Assembly: GCF_009846525.1 (NCBI RefSeq)
Contig: NZ_CP024621.1
Coordinates: 1,426,001 to 1,490,000 of the forward strand
Source: Halomonas meridiana
GTDB taxonomy: Bacteria; Pseudomonadota; Gammaproteobacteria; Pseudomonadales; Halomonadaceae
Direction of reading: 5' to 3'
Length of the DNA: 64,000 bases
Shown piece by piece: positions 8,051-16,137 of the stretch (the first letter of the stretch is position 1; each line of letters begins with the position of its first letter). The notes beneath the pieces are model-generated. The model saw nothing but the letters and a program-made list of their open reading frames with translations, ran no database searches and was not told the DNA's origin. The translations under genes and the position numbers were made by a program.

Positions 8051-11000
8051 TTACTCATCCCCTAGCGCCAGAAGCGACGCGTTGCCACCTAGGGCGGCGG
8101 TGTTGTTAGTAATCGTTTTCTCGGTCACGAAGCGCTGCAGGTAGTGCGGTCCGCCCGCTTTCGGGCCGGTGCCGGACAGCCCTTGGCCACCGAACGGCTG
8201 AACGCCAACAACAGCCCCGATGATATTACGGTTGATATACACATTGCCTACTCGAATTTTCTGCGCTATTTCAGCGGCAAAGGATTCGTTACGGCTATGC
8301 ACCCCAAACGTCAGGCCATACCCCCGGCCGTTGATGTCATTGATGACCTTATCAAGCTCGCGTGCTTTGAAGCGCACGATATGCAGCACCGGGCCAAACT
8401 GCTCGCGCGTCAGGGCGTCGATGCTGTCGATGGTAAAGGCCACTGGCGGTACGAAAGTGCCGTGTTGGGTATGCTCCGCGGTCATCGGCGTTTCAGCGAC
8501 CAAGCGGTTTTCGCTTTTGAGCTTTTCGATGTGCGCCATCAAGCCGTTGCGCGCGTCTTCATCGATGACGGGGCCGACATCGGTACCCAGGTCGCGGGGG
8601 TCGCCAATGCGCAGTTCGCTCATTGCACCCTTTAGGATTTCAATGACGCGGTCAGCAACGTCTTCCTGAAGGTAGAGCACCCGAAGGGCCGAGCAGCGCT
8701 GGCCAGCACTCTGGAACGCTGATTGAATGACATCCACGACGACCTGCTCGGGCAGGGCGGTGGAGTCAACGATCATCGCGTTCATGCCGCCGGTTTCAGC
8801 GATCAGCGTGGGGAGCGGCGCGTTTTCGCGGGCGGCCAGCGCGCGGTTGATGATTTGCGCCGTGTCGGTACCGCCGGTGAAGACCACGCCGGTAATGCGT
8901 GGGTCAGAGGTCAATACGCTGCCTACGGTCGGGCCATCCCCCGGCAGCAGCTGCACCACGTCACGGGGCATACCCGCTTCGTAAAGCAGTTCGATGACGC
9001 GGTGAGCGACAATAGACGTCTGCTCAGCGGGTTTCGCTAGCACGGTGTTGCCCGCCACGGCCGCGGCAACGATTTGTCCGCAGAAAATCGCCACCGGGAA
9101 ATTCCAGGGGCTGATGGCGGCAAAAACGCCTTTACCGCCCATGGTCAACCGGTTGGATTCGCCGGTGGGACCAGGTAGCTCGATGGGCTCGCCAAACGAC
9201 TCCTCGGCACGCATGGCGTAGTAGCGGCAGAAATCGACCGCTTCCTTGATTTCATCGACGCCATCGGTGAGCAGCTTGCCGCCCTCGCGGGAGCAGAGTG
9301 TCATCAGCTCCGCCATGTGCTCTTCCATCAGGTCGCCCAGCCGACGCACAATCGCAGCGCGTTCGGCAACGGGCGTTGCGTCCCAGCGTGGGAAGGCTTC
9401 CCAAGCCGCATCGAGGGCTTTGGCCGCCTGCTCTTTGCTGGTCCACTGCACGCTGCCAACGGTTTGGCGGCGATCAAAAGGCGAGGTCACGCTATGCGTG
9501 TTAGCGCTGTCGTCTGCCACATCAAAGGCCAGTAGCGGCTTGGTGGGGTACTGCTTGTCCATGAACCCGCTCATTTTTTCCATCAGCGGGTAGTAGTGGC
9601 TACGGATGTTGAGGTTGACCCCACGGGAGTTGCGACGCTTCGGCCCATAAATGTCTTTCGGCAGCGGAATACGCTTGTTGTAGAACGTCTTCTGCTGGCG
9701 CAGGGTGTCGATGGGGTGCTGGCAGAGCGACTCCACCGGCACGTCCGGGTCGACGATCTGGTGGACGAAAGACGAGTTAGCGCCGTTTTCCAGCAGGCGA
9801 CGTACCAAGTAGGGCAGCAGGTCTTTGTGGGCGCCAACCGGTGCGTAAATACGGCAATAGGTGCCTTTGGGAGCACGCTCGAGGGCCGCGTCGTAAAGCG
9901 CTTCGCCCATACCGTGCAGGCGCTGGAATTCGAACGGGCGGCTGTCGTGGTTCGCCAGCTCCAGAATGGTCGTGACGGTGTGGGCGTTGTGGGTCGCAAA
10001 CTGAGGGAAGATACGGCCACGGGTATCGTCCGACAGCAGGAACTGTGCGCAGGCTAGGTAGGCCACATCGGTACACGCCTTGCGGGTGTAAACCGGGTAC
10101 CCGTCAATGCCCAGCTGCTGAGACTCTTTAATCTCGCTGTCCCAGTACGCGCCTTTGACCAACCGCAGCGGAATTTCATCGCCTTGCTCGTCGGCCAAGC
10201 GGTTGATGTAGTGCAGCACCGGCAGCGCACGCTTGGAGTATGCTTGAACGACCAGACCAAAGTGGCCCCAACCTTTGACGGCGTCGCTTTGATAAATCGC
10301 CCGGAACACTTCCAGTGAAAGCTCCAGACGATCGACCTCCTCGGCGTCGATGGTGACCGCGACATCCAGCTCGCGCGCTTTGCTGACCAGTTGGATGACG
10401 GTATCTACCAGCTCGGCCAACACCTGCTCGCGGCGGCCAAACTCATAGCGCGGGTGCAGGGCAGAGAGTTTGATGGAGACCGAAGGGGCGGGCGTTTTGT
10501 CGCCAAGGGACTTACACGCTTTACCGACCTGCTCGATGGCGCGTGCGTAATCGTCAAAGTAGCGCTTGGCATCGGCACGGGTGCGTGCGGCTTCGCCTAG
10601 CATATCGTAGGAGTAGGTGTAGCCTTTATTGAACAGCGGCTTGGAACGCTTTAGCGCTTCATTGATGTCGCGACCCAGGACGAACTGCTTGCCCATGATT
10701 TTCATGGCTTCGGTCATCGCCCGGCGAATGACCGGCTCGCCCATGCGGTTCACCATGCGATTGATGAAGTGGGCGGGCTGGCCCTCTTTCGGGTGATCGA
10801 GCTTCAATACCCGTCCGGTCATCAGCAGGCCCCAGGTCGAGGCGTTGACCATCCAGGACTCGCTCTTGCCCACGTGGGACTGCCAATCGGCTGGCCCCAG
10901 TTTGTCTTCGATCAGCGCATCGGCGGTGGCTTTGTCCGGAATACGCAGCATCGCCTCGGCAAGACACATCAGCATCAGCCCTTCGTGGGTATCCAGGCTG

Positions 11001-11242
11001 TACTGCTGAAGCAGCTCGTCGATGGTGTCGACGGCGGTGTCCATGTTGCGAACGTCGCGCACCAGCGCTGCCGTGTTGGCCTCAATGCGCGCGAAATCGT
11101 CTTGGTCGGCGTTGAGCAGCTTGATCAGCTCGCCTACATAGGCATCTTCATCGACGATATAGTGTTCGCTGACACGCTGCATCAGCGTATCAAGGTCGGT
11201 TTGCCAGGTGGCAGGGTCACGCATTTTTTTAGCATTGAGCAT
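8051..11242 (-). CDS. putA: Bifunctional proline dehydrogenase / glutamate-semialdehyde dehydrogenase PutA (short form)
   Basis: PutA oxidises proline to glutamate in two steps: an FAD proline dehydrogenase domain (about residues 90-480; key stretch RLVKGAYWDSEIK at 360-372) and an NAD-dependent aldehyde dehydrogenase domain (about 580-1020; Glu816 in AETGG, Cys850 in SAGQRCSAL). At 1063 residues it lacks the N-terminal ribbon-helix-helix DNA-binding domain present in E. coli PutA (1320 aa), so it should not repress its own operon. Control probably falls to the AraC-type gene upstream. The ATG at 11242 has a G-rich ribosome site. It acts at the inner membrane face, feeding electrons to quinone. 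Confidence 0.96.
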   Translation of the reverse strand: MLNAKKMRDPATWQTDLDTLMQRVSEHYIVDEDAYVGELIKLLNADQDDFARIEANTAALVRDVRNMDTAVDTIDELLQQYSLDTHEGLMLMCLAEAMLRIPDKATADALIEDKLGPADWQSHVGKSESWMVNASTWGLLMTGRVLKLDHPKEGQPAHFINRMVNRMGEPVIRRAMTEAMKIMGKQFVLGRDINEALKRSKPLFNKGYTYSYDMLGEAARTRADAKRYFDDYARAIEQVGKACKSLGDKTPAPSVSIKLSALHPRYEFGRREQVLAELVDTVIQLVSKARELDVAVTIDAEEVDRLELSLEVFRAIYQSDAVKGWGHFGLVVQAYSKRALPVLHYINRLADEQGDEIPLRLVKGAYWDSEIKESQQLGIDGYPVYTRKACTDVAYLACAQFLLSDDTRGRIFPQFATHNAHTVTTILELANHDSRPFEFQRLHGMGEALYDAALERAPKGTYCRIYAPVGAHKDLLPYLVRRLLENGANSSFVHQIVDPDVPVESLCQHPIDTLRQQKTFYNKRIPLPKDIYGPKRRNSRGVNLNIRSHYYPLMEKMSGFMDKQYPTKPLLAFDVADDSANTHSVTSPFDRRQTVGSVQWTSKEQAAKALDAAWEAFPRWDATPVAERAAIVRRLGDLMEEHMAELMTLCSREGGKLLTDGVDEIKEAVDFCRYYAMRAEESFGEPIELPGPTGESNRLTMGGKGVFAAISPWNFPVAIFCGQIVAAAVAGNTVLAKPAEQTSIVAHRVIELLYEAGMPRDVVQLLPGDGPTVGSVLTSDPRITGVVFTGGTDTAQIINRALAARENAPLPTLIAETGGMNAMIVDSTALPEQVVVDVIQSAFQSAGQRCSALRVLYLQEDVADRVIEILKGAMSELRIGDPRDLGTDVGPVIDEDARNGLMAHIEKLKSENRLVAETPMTAEHTQHGTFVPPVAFTIDSIDALTREQFGPVLHIVRFKARELDKVINDINGRGYGLTFGVHSRNESFAAEIAQKIRVGNVYINRNIIGAVVGVQPFGGQGLSGTGPKAGGPHYLQRFVTEKTITNNTAALGGNASLLALGDE

Positions 11243-11376
11243 TGAGGCCCCCGTAAGACAGGTCTGAAACGAACAGCATGAACGGATAGCTGTGTCAGCT
11301 AATGTTTAAAAGTGGTGGCAGGGCAGGTGCCCAGGCTGACGTTCGAATGTAGAGCTAGCCGCCGTTAGGTGTATGT

Positions 11377-11394
11377 CGTTTTCGTGGCAAAACG
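11377..11394. promoter_or_regulatory. Short inverted repeat upstream of putA
   Basis: CGTTTT (11377-11382) and AAAACG (11389-11394) form a 6-base inverted repeat about 135 bases before the putA start, in the 251-base gap after the AraC-type gene. TGTCA- and GGCA-like elements follow. A regulator site is possible but unproven. Confidence 0.25.
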
Positions 11395-11493
11395 TGTCAA
11401 TTTCTCGGCAAGCGGTGCCCATTTACGACTTTAGTAGAGTTGGCTGACGCTTGCGAGGGGCCCATCCAACGACGTTTATAGTGTAGCGTCTCG

Positions 11494-12363
11494 TTAGCTA
11501 TCGACGAGACGAGAGAACGCCTGACCCCGTTGGGGGCTGGCGGTAGATAACACCGTTGAAGGGCTCGCCGAACGGTGACCGGTATCGAGAGATGGCCCCG
11601 TCAATCCTTGGCGTAACTGGCGCGGAGAGGCACCGTAGCTGCGTCGAAACGCGTGGGATAGGGCGCTTTGATTGGCGAACCCGGTTTGAATGGCAATATC
11701 GGTGAGCGGCAGGCGGCTCTGCATGATGAGCTGTCGCGCCGCATGAAGGCGCTGCCGACGAACGTACTGCCAGGGCGAAAGGCCGGTTTGGGCGCGAAAC
11801 CGTTCGGAGAAGTGCGCCTCGCTCAGACAGGCAAGTTTAGCCAGATCTGCCACGCGCAGCTCGTCTGCCAAATGGCGGCGTATGAAGCGGTCAATTTGAT
11901 CGAGATCGATGCGACGCTGGGTTGCCGTACTCGACGCCCCCAGGCGCGCCTTTAGCGAGCCGAGCAGCGTAGCGGCCAGTCGGTCCTGCTGAAAAGAGGT
12001 CGCAGAGTTGTCAAATCCTCGGGCGAGCTCACTCTCAACGAAGGTGAGGTAGTGGCGTAGTGGGCTGTCCAGAGCGAAAAAGCGTGGCGCATCGAAGAGC
12101 GCCACCAATTCACGATGCTCGCCTGTCAGGGCGGGCGCATCCTCGGGAAGGTCCAAAATGAGTTGGCGGTTGTGGCCGTTGCCGGAATAGTAGTGCTCAT
12201 GATTAGCGGGCACGATGCAGCCGGAAAACGCATTCACTCGTCCACCCAGCCCTTCGATTTCGAACTCTGAGGAGCCGCAAAGCGTAATCACGATCTGGTG
12301 AAAATCGTGGGAGTGATGCTTCGTCGCCGTTTCCAAGGGAATTTGACGAATGGTGCTCGGCAT
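11494..12363 (-). CDS. AraC family regulator, probable activator of proline catabolism (PruR-like)
   Basis: A 289-residue AraC/XylS protein. The N-terminal half is a cupin-like ligand-binding domain (HHSHDFHQIVITLCG, then CIVPANHEHYY); the C-terminal half (about residues 150-255) has the paired helix-turn-helix units, with LRVADLAKLACLSEAHFSERF and LTDIAIQTGFANQSALSHAFRR. A Ser/Pro-rich tail follows. It is the gene immediately upstream of putA on the same strand, as with pruR in Pseudomonas, where the AraC-type PruR activates the put genes. Because this PutA lacks its own DNA-binding domain, a role as proline-responsive activator is likely, though the ligand is inferred. Confidence 0.82.
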   Translation of the reverse strand: MPSTIRQIPLETATKHHSHDFHQIVITLCGSSEFEIEGLGGRVNAFSGCIVPANHEHYYSGNGHNRQLILDLPEDAPALTGEHRELVALFDAPRFFALDSPLRHYLTFVESELARGFDNSATSFQQDRLAATLLGSLKARLGASSTATQRRIDLDQIDRFIRRHLADELRVADLAKLACLSEAHFSERFRAQTGLSPWQYVRRQRLHAARQLIMQSRLPLTDIAIQTGFANQSALSHAFRRSYGASPRQLRQGLTGPSLDTGHRSASPSTVLSTASPQRGQAFSRLVDS

Positions 12364-12390
12364 ACGGTTCTCCTCGTCGCTGCAGCGTGG

Positions 12391-12750
12391 TTAGCGCTGA
12401 CGAAGCGCTGTATGTGCCGCTAAATGATCGCGCAGTGCTTTTAGCTCTGCGTAACCCTCTTGATTGAGCAGCGGTTTGCCTTGGGCAATTTGCCAGCGCC
12501 TGCCATGGGTATCCATCAGGTGGGACGCTCGGCGGCGAATATTGTCGAGATACTCGTCGTGGCGAATGGGGTAGCCAATCAAGGCGTTCCATTCCGTCTC
12601 GCTCACGCTGCTCTCCAGGGCTTTGTCAAAAAGGGCGATCAAATCCTTGGGTTCGGTACGATAGCGGGGTGTTCCTGCGTTCATCAGCACTAGCAGTACG
12701 GCGCCCATCACGAGTACACACACGCCTAACACCAGTAGATAAAGTGCCAT
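12391..12750 (-). CDS. Small membrane-anchored hypothetical protein
   Basis: A 119-residue protein with one N-terminal membrane helix (about residues 3-24, very rich in Leu/Val) and a soluble, charged remainder of helices (DLIALFDKALESSVSETEWNALIGYPI and later ELKALRDHLAAH). No known domain is recognised. It lies 27 bases upstream of the AraC-type gene on the same strand, so it may share its transcript. A TATACT -10-like hexamer lies 64 bases before its ATG on the minus strand. Confidence 0.6.
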   Translation of the reverse strand: MALYLLVLGVCVLVMGAVLLVLMNAGTPRYRTEPKDLIALFDKALESSVSETEWNALIGYPIRHDEYLDNIRRRASHLMDTHGRRWQIAQGKPLLNQEGYAELKALRDHLAAHTALRQR

Positions 12751-12813
12751 CTTATGCTCCCGCCCGCATCAAGATGGACGCCAAGTTCAGCGCCCGTATC
12801 AGAGTCGATGCCC

Positions 12814-12819
12814 AGTATA
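12814..12819 (-). promoter_or_regulatory. -10 element for the small membrane protein gene
   Basis: Read on the minus strand this is TATACT, preceded by GCG. The match is good but the -35 region (TTTTCG at about 18 bases) is weak. Transcription would begin near 12807. Confidence 0.4.
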
Positions 12820-12955
12820 CGCCTGCGTCCGGCGAGACGAAAATTTTAACCTTTTGCGAACTTTTTCCCTGAGCAGTGTCTGAGAGTGTACAGGCAACAT
12901 CGCGATGGCAGTCGCTAATAGTGTTGTTCTGGCTATTGTTTTCGATCCCTTGCTT

Positions 12956-12985
12956 CCGCTGCTTATTCAAGCAGCGGTTTTTTTT
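12956..12985 (+). terminator. Orphan intrinsic terminator, possible 3' end of a small RNA
   Basis: A perfect 9-base stem (CCGCTGCTT with AAGCAGCGG) with an ATTC loop is followed by eight T on the plus strand. All genes from 5377 to 13462 are on the minus strand, so this terminator serves no known gene. A small RNA starting somewhere within about 12780-12930 would explain it; a TAATAG at 12916-12921 is one possible -10, but no good -35 was found. Confidence 0.7.
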
Positions 12986-13054
12986 GTAGGTATTTTTTTA
13001 TAGGTTTTTTATAGATATATGGGGCAAAGCCCGAGGGCTTAGGTATTCACGTGC

Positions 13055-13462
13055 TTAATGACGACGAATCGTGAGTAAAGCCATGAGAATATCCCGACGC
13101 GTGACGATGCCCACCAAGCGTTGCTGCTCGACGACCGGGTAAATTTTCGGCTTGGCACCGAGCATTTCCTGCGCGAGATCGGTCACGCTTTTGTTGGGCG
13201 AGGTGGTCAGCACGTCTTGACGCATGAGTTCCCGCACCAAGGGAGCCTCGTGGTCATGATAAATGCTATCGAGCACGTGCCCCAAGACATCCTGCTCGGA
13301 AATGAAGCCGATCAAACGGTCCGACATATCCACGACCGGCGCCCCCGGCAGCCGATGCAGTGCCAGCCCTTGGGCGAGTGTCGTGATGGATGTCTCTCCT
13401 GAGACGCGGTAGCAGTCGCGGGACATGATGTCTCGAACGGTGTCCGGAATGTTTTTGTTCAT
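13055..13462 (-). CDS. CBS domain protein
   Basis: A 135-residue protein made of two CBS motifs (about residues 10-60 and 75-130): TVRDIMSRDCYRV, GAPVVD..DRLIGFISEQDVL, VRELMRQDVLTT, and YPVVEQQRLVGIVTRRDIL. Paired CBS units bind adenine nucleotides and usually regulate a partner. Here the unit is alone, as in many stand-alone gammaproteobacterial CBS proteins. The ATG at 13462 is preferred to one seven codons upstream because AAGGAG lies well spaced before it. Partner unknown. Confidence 0.85.
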   Translation of the reverse strand: MNKNIPDTVRDIMSRDCYRVSGETSITTLAQGLALHRLPGAPVVDMSDRLIGFISEQDVLGHVLDSIYHDHEAPLVRELMRQDVLTTSPNKSVTDLAQEMLGAKPKIYPVVEQQRLVGIVTRRDILMALLTIRRH

Positions 13463-13604
13463 GAGGGCGCTCCTTATCATCATCGGCAGGCTGCCGCCGA
13501 TTCTCTTACTGTAGGTGATTTAACTCACCCTGCGCTGCCCCCATACTGTCTCTATTCAACGCTTTGCTTTTTTAAATAAGCCTCAACCGCTGTGAGGAGT
13601 CGTG

Positions 13605-14138
13605 ATGGACGCTCGTGAATACCTAAACCGTAAAGGCGTCGGCCTGGATCGAGATCCTGACAAGCCCAATACGCTGGAAGAGAAAGCCTGGGAGCGTGCC
13701 CGTGGCTCGGGTCAGCGTCGTCCCAAGGCAGGCACGCCCCACGATTGGGAAGATTGGGAGCGTTACCATGACGACCTGGCCGACGGTGCGGATTCCCTGG
13801 AACAAAAAATCGACAAAGAAGCGCACCGTCGAGCGCTCGCTCAAGAAAAGGCGGCCTCCGAACGAGCCAATGCGCCCGTCGAGCACTTTACGCCTGCGCC
13901 GGTGGTGAAAGAGGCCACGACCCGCTCGGAGCCCTCTTCCGTCGTGACGGACAGCGCCACCCCCGACGAGCCGGCCTCACTGCAGTGGGCGTACCGCGCG
14001 CTGGCCGTGTTACTACCGCCCCTCGCCCTGGGGTTGACCAATGGCGGTGCTCGACGTGTCGTCATCAGCGCACTGCTGACGCTGGCGGGCTGGCTCCCCG
14101 GCGTTATCTATGCGTTCGTGTGGTTGAACAAGCGCTAG
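13605..14138 (+). CDS. Pmp3/YqaE-like membrane protein with long charged N-terminal extension
   Basis: A 177-residue protein. The last 50 residues (about 128-177) form two membrane helices with the Pmp3/YqaE pattern LLPPLALGLTNGG and LPGVIYAFVWL; Pmp3 proteins are normally only about 50 residues. Before this lies a 125-residue hydrophilic part rich in Glu, Asp, Arg and Lys, with a D.EDWERYHDDL segment and an Ala/Glu-rich probable coiled coil. Pmp3-family proteins are linked to salt tolerance and membrane potential. ATG at 13605 has GAGGAG before it. The role of the extension is unknown. Confidence 0.7.
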   Translation: MDAREYLNRKGVGLDRDPDKPNTLEEKAWERARGSGQRRPKAGTPHDWEDWERYHDDLADGADSLEQKIDKEAHRRALAQEKAASERANAPVEHFTPAPVVKEATTRSEPSSVVTDSATPDEPASLQWAYRALAVLLPPLALGLTNGGARRVVISALLTLAGWLPGVIYAFVWLNKR

Positions 14139-14161
14139 CTTTCTCTTTTGCCGCTAGCCCA

Positions 14162-14189
14162 TTGGCAGGAGAGGCGAATGACGTATAAT
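14162..14189 (+). promoter_or_regulatory. Sigma70 promoter of the EamA transporter gene
   Basis: TTGGCA at 14162-14167 and a perfect TATAAT at 14184-14189 are spaced by 16 bases. Transcription should start near 14196, about 28 bases before the ATG. Confidence 0.7.
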
Positions 14190-14223
14190 TCCCGTCAACT
14201 AACTCTTTGTTTGAGGTTTACGA

Positions 14224-15099
14224 ATGGGCTATCTGGTAGGCGTAACGGCGCTATGGGCGTTTTCGTTCTCGTTGATTGGGGTCTACCTCGCTGGTCAGGT
14301 GGACAGTTACTTTGCCGTGCTGGTACGGGTCACTCTGGCGATGCTGGTGTTTCTCCCTTTTTTACGTCCCAGCCTGCTGCGCGGTAAACAGCGGTTGGCG
14401 TTGATGGCGCTGGGCGCCATTCAACTCGGCGTGATGTACACCTTCTTTTATCACTCCTTTTTGCTGCTCTCTGTGCCGGAAGTGCTGTTATTCACCATTT
14501 TCACACCGGTGTATATCGCGCTGTTGGACGACCTGATGTTCAAGCGTTTTACGCCGATCTATTTGGTCACCGCTGTCTTGGCGGTGATCGGTGCGGGCGT
14601 CATTCGCTACGATGGAGTAGATAGCGGCTTTTGGTTAGGTTTTCTGGTCGTGCAGGGCGCCAACCTCTGTTTTGCCATTGGGCAAGTCGGCTATCGCCGT
14701 TTGGCATCCGACCTGCCGCCCACGCTGGCATGGCACAACGTGTTTGGCTGGTTCTTCATCGGTGCTATGCTGGTGGCGCTGCCTGCTTTCTTGCTGTTCG
14801 GCAATAACTCGGCGCTGCCCACCACGTCGCTGCAGTGGGGGGTGCTGGCCTGGCTGGGGCTCGTGGCGTCGGGCGTTGGGTATTTCGCCTGGAACCAGGG
14901 CGCCACGAAGGTCGATGCGGGCACGCTCGCCATCATGAACAATGCGTTGGTCCCCGCAGGCTTGGTCGTCAACCTCGTCATCTGGAATCGCGATGCCGAG
15001 CTGGACAAGCTGCTGCTGGGGGCGGCCATCATGGGTGCTTCGCTATGGCTGAACCACTGGTGGCTGCAGCGCCGAAAGGTAGCGGCTGCCGCAAGCTAA
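14224..15099 (+). CDS. EamA/DMT family transporter (YigM-like)
   Basis: A 291-residue inner-membrane protein with ten predicted helices in two repeated EamA halves of the drug/metabolite transporter superfamily. It resembles the 'carboxylate/amino acid/amine transporter' subgroup that includes E. coli YigM, a biotin importer, for example in the early WAFSFSLIGVYLAG and the later GYFAWNQGATKVDAGTLAIMNN. The substrate cannot be told from sequence alone. It follows its own sigma70 promoter and is followed by a weak GC hairpin (15112-15143). Confidence 0.78.
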   Translation: MGYLVGVTALWAFSFSLIGVYLAGQVDSYFAVLVRVTLAMLVFLPFLRPSLLRGKQRLALMALGAIQLGVMYTFFYHSFLLLSVPEVLLFTIFTPVYIALLDDLMFKRFTPIYLVTAVLAVIGAGVIRYDGVDSGFWLGFLVVQGANLCFAIGQVGYRRLASDLPPTLAWHNVFGWFFIGAMLVALPAFLLFGNNSALPTTSLQWGVLAWLGLVASGVGYFAWNQGATKVDAGTLAIMNNALVPAGLVVNLVIWNRDAELDKLLLGAAIMGASLWLNHWWLQRRKVAAAAS

Positions 15100-15147
15100 A
15101 CCGCTGATTTGCCCGGCGCTAGGAGCACTTCTGCCGCGCCGGGTGAT

Positions 15148-15176
15148 TTGCTCGATACCGCCTTCCTCTCCATAAT
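15148..15176 (+). promoter_or_regulatory. Possible promoter of nadK
   Basis: TTGCTC (15148-15153) and CATAAT (15171-15176) are spaced by 17 bases, and the implied start lies about 20 bases before the nadK ATG. Confidence 0.5.
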
Positions 15177-15203
15177 GTGGGTTGATGCTAGCGAGAGTCA
15201 CCC

Positions 15204-16136
15204 ATGTCTAACACCCCATCGTCAAGCTCCCATACCGGTAGCCCGCGTCACCCAGCGAAGCCCTTCAAGACGATCGGCTTGATTGGCCGCCTTGGCAGTG
15301 ACAAAGTCGTCGACTCGCTGCAACGCTTGGTCCGCTATTTGACCGAGCATGACTACAAGGTACTCATCGAGGACCGAACCGCCACGGCGCTGCCGCAGCA
15401 CGGTTTGCCCGAGGCGAGCCGCCGTATGCTGGGCGAGCTATGCGATCTCGTGATCGTGGTGGGCGGTGACGGCAGTTTGCTAGGGGCCGCCCGTACTCTG
15501 TGTCGCAGCGGCACGCTGATTCTGGGCGTTAATCGTGGGCGGCTGGGGTTTCTTACCGATATTTCACCGGATGAGCTAGAGCATCGCGTTGGCGAAGTCT
15601 TGGCGGGCGAGTTCGAGGTGGAGGAGCGTTTTCTGCTGGATGCGGTGCTCTATCGCAATGGGGTGGCGGTGGGCAGCGGCGACGCGCTGAACGAAGTCGT
15701 CGTGCACCCTGGAAAAGCGGTGCGCATGATCGAGTTCGAGCTGTTCATCGATGGACAATTCGTTTACAGCCAGCGCAGTGATGGACTGATCGTAGCCACA
15801 CCAACGGGCTCCACAGCCTATGCGCTGTCCGGTGGTGGGCCAATCATGCATCCCAAGCTGGATGTGGTGACGCTAGTGCCCATGTTCCCACACACGCTCT
15901 CGAGTCGGCCCATCGTGATCGATGCGGCCAGTGAAATACGCATTCATATCGGCGAAACCAACCAGACGTACCCGCATATCAGTTGCGATGGCCAAACGCG
16001 CGCGGTGGCCAAACCTGACGATGTGCTGGTCATCACCCGTAAGCCGGAGCGCGTTCAGTTGGTGCATCCCATTGGGCACAATTTCTACGACGTGCTGCGC
16101 AGTAAGCTCGGCTGGAGCCATCGGCTAGGGGATTGA
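15204..16136 (+). CDS. nadK: NAD kinase
   Basis: NAD kinase phosphorylates NAD to NADP in the cytosol. The 310-residue protein has the ATP-NAD kinase signature GGDGS at residues 87-91, followed by NRGRLGFLTDI and, later, SQRSDGLIVATPTGSTAYALS, all diagnostic. An N-terminal extension of about 20 residues rich in Ser, Thr and Pro precedes the first strand. One base separates its stop from the next gene, so the two are probably translated from one message. Confidence 0.96.
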   Translation: MSNTPSSSSHTGSPRHPAKPFKTIGLIGRLGSDKVVDSLQRLVRYLTEHDYKVLIEDRTATALPQHGLPEASRRMLGELCDLVIVVGGDGSLLGAARTLCRSGTLILGVNRGRLGFLTDISPDELEHRVGEVLAGEFEVEERFLLDAVLYRNGVAVGSGDALNEVVVHPGKAVRMIEFELFIDGQFVYSQRSDGLIVATPTGSTAYALSGGGPIMHPKLDVVTLVPMFPHTLSSRPIVIDAASEIRIHIGETNQTYPHISCDGQTRAVAKPDDVLVITRKPERVQLVHPIGHNFYDVLRSKLGWSHRLGD

Positions 16137-16137
16137 T

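Larger units (their letters stand above)
12751..13054. other. Intergenic region with orphan terminator
   Basis: A 304-base gap between two minus-strand genes. It contains the putative promoter of the small membrane protein and a strong plus-strand terminator with no plus-strand gene before it. The rest, about 12986-13054, is T-rich and shows only a weak short hairpin after the CBS gene. Confidence 0.6.

Noticed and set aside
10769-11245. 158-codon plus-strand frame over the putA 5' end
   Set aside because: Antisense shadow; the product has no hydrophobic core pattern or known motif.
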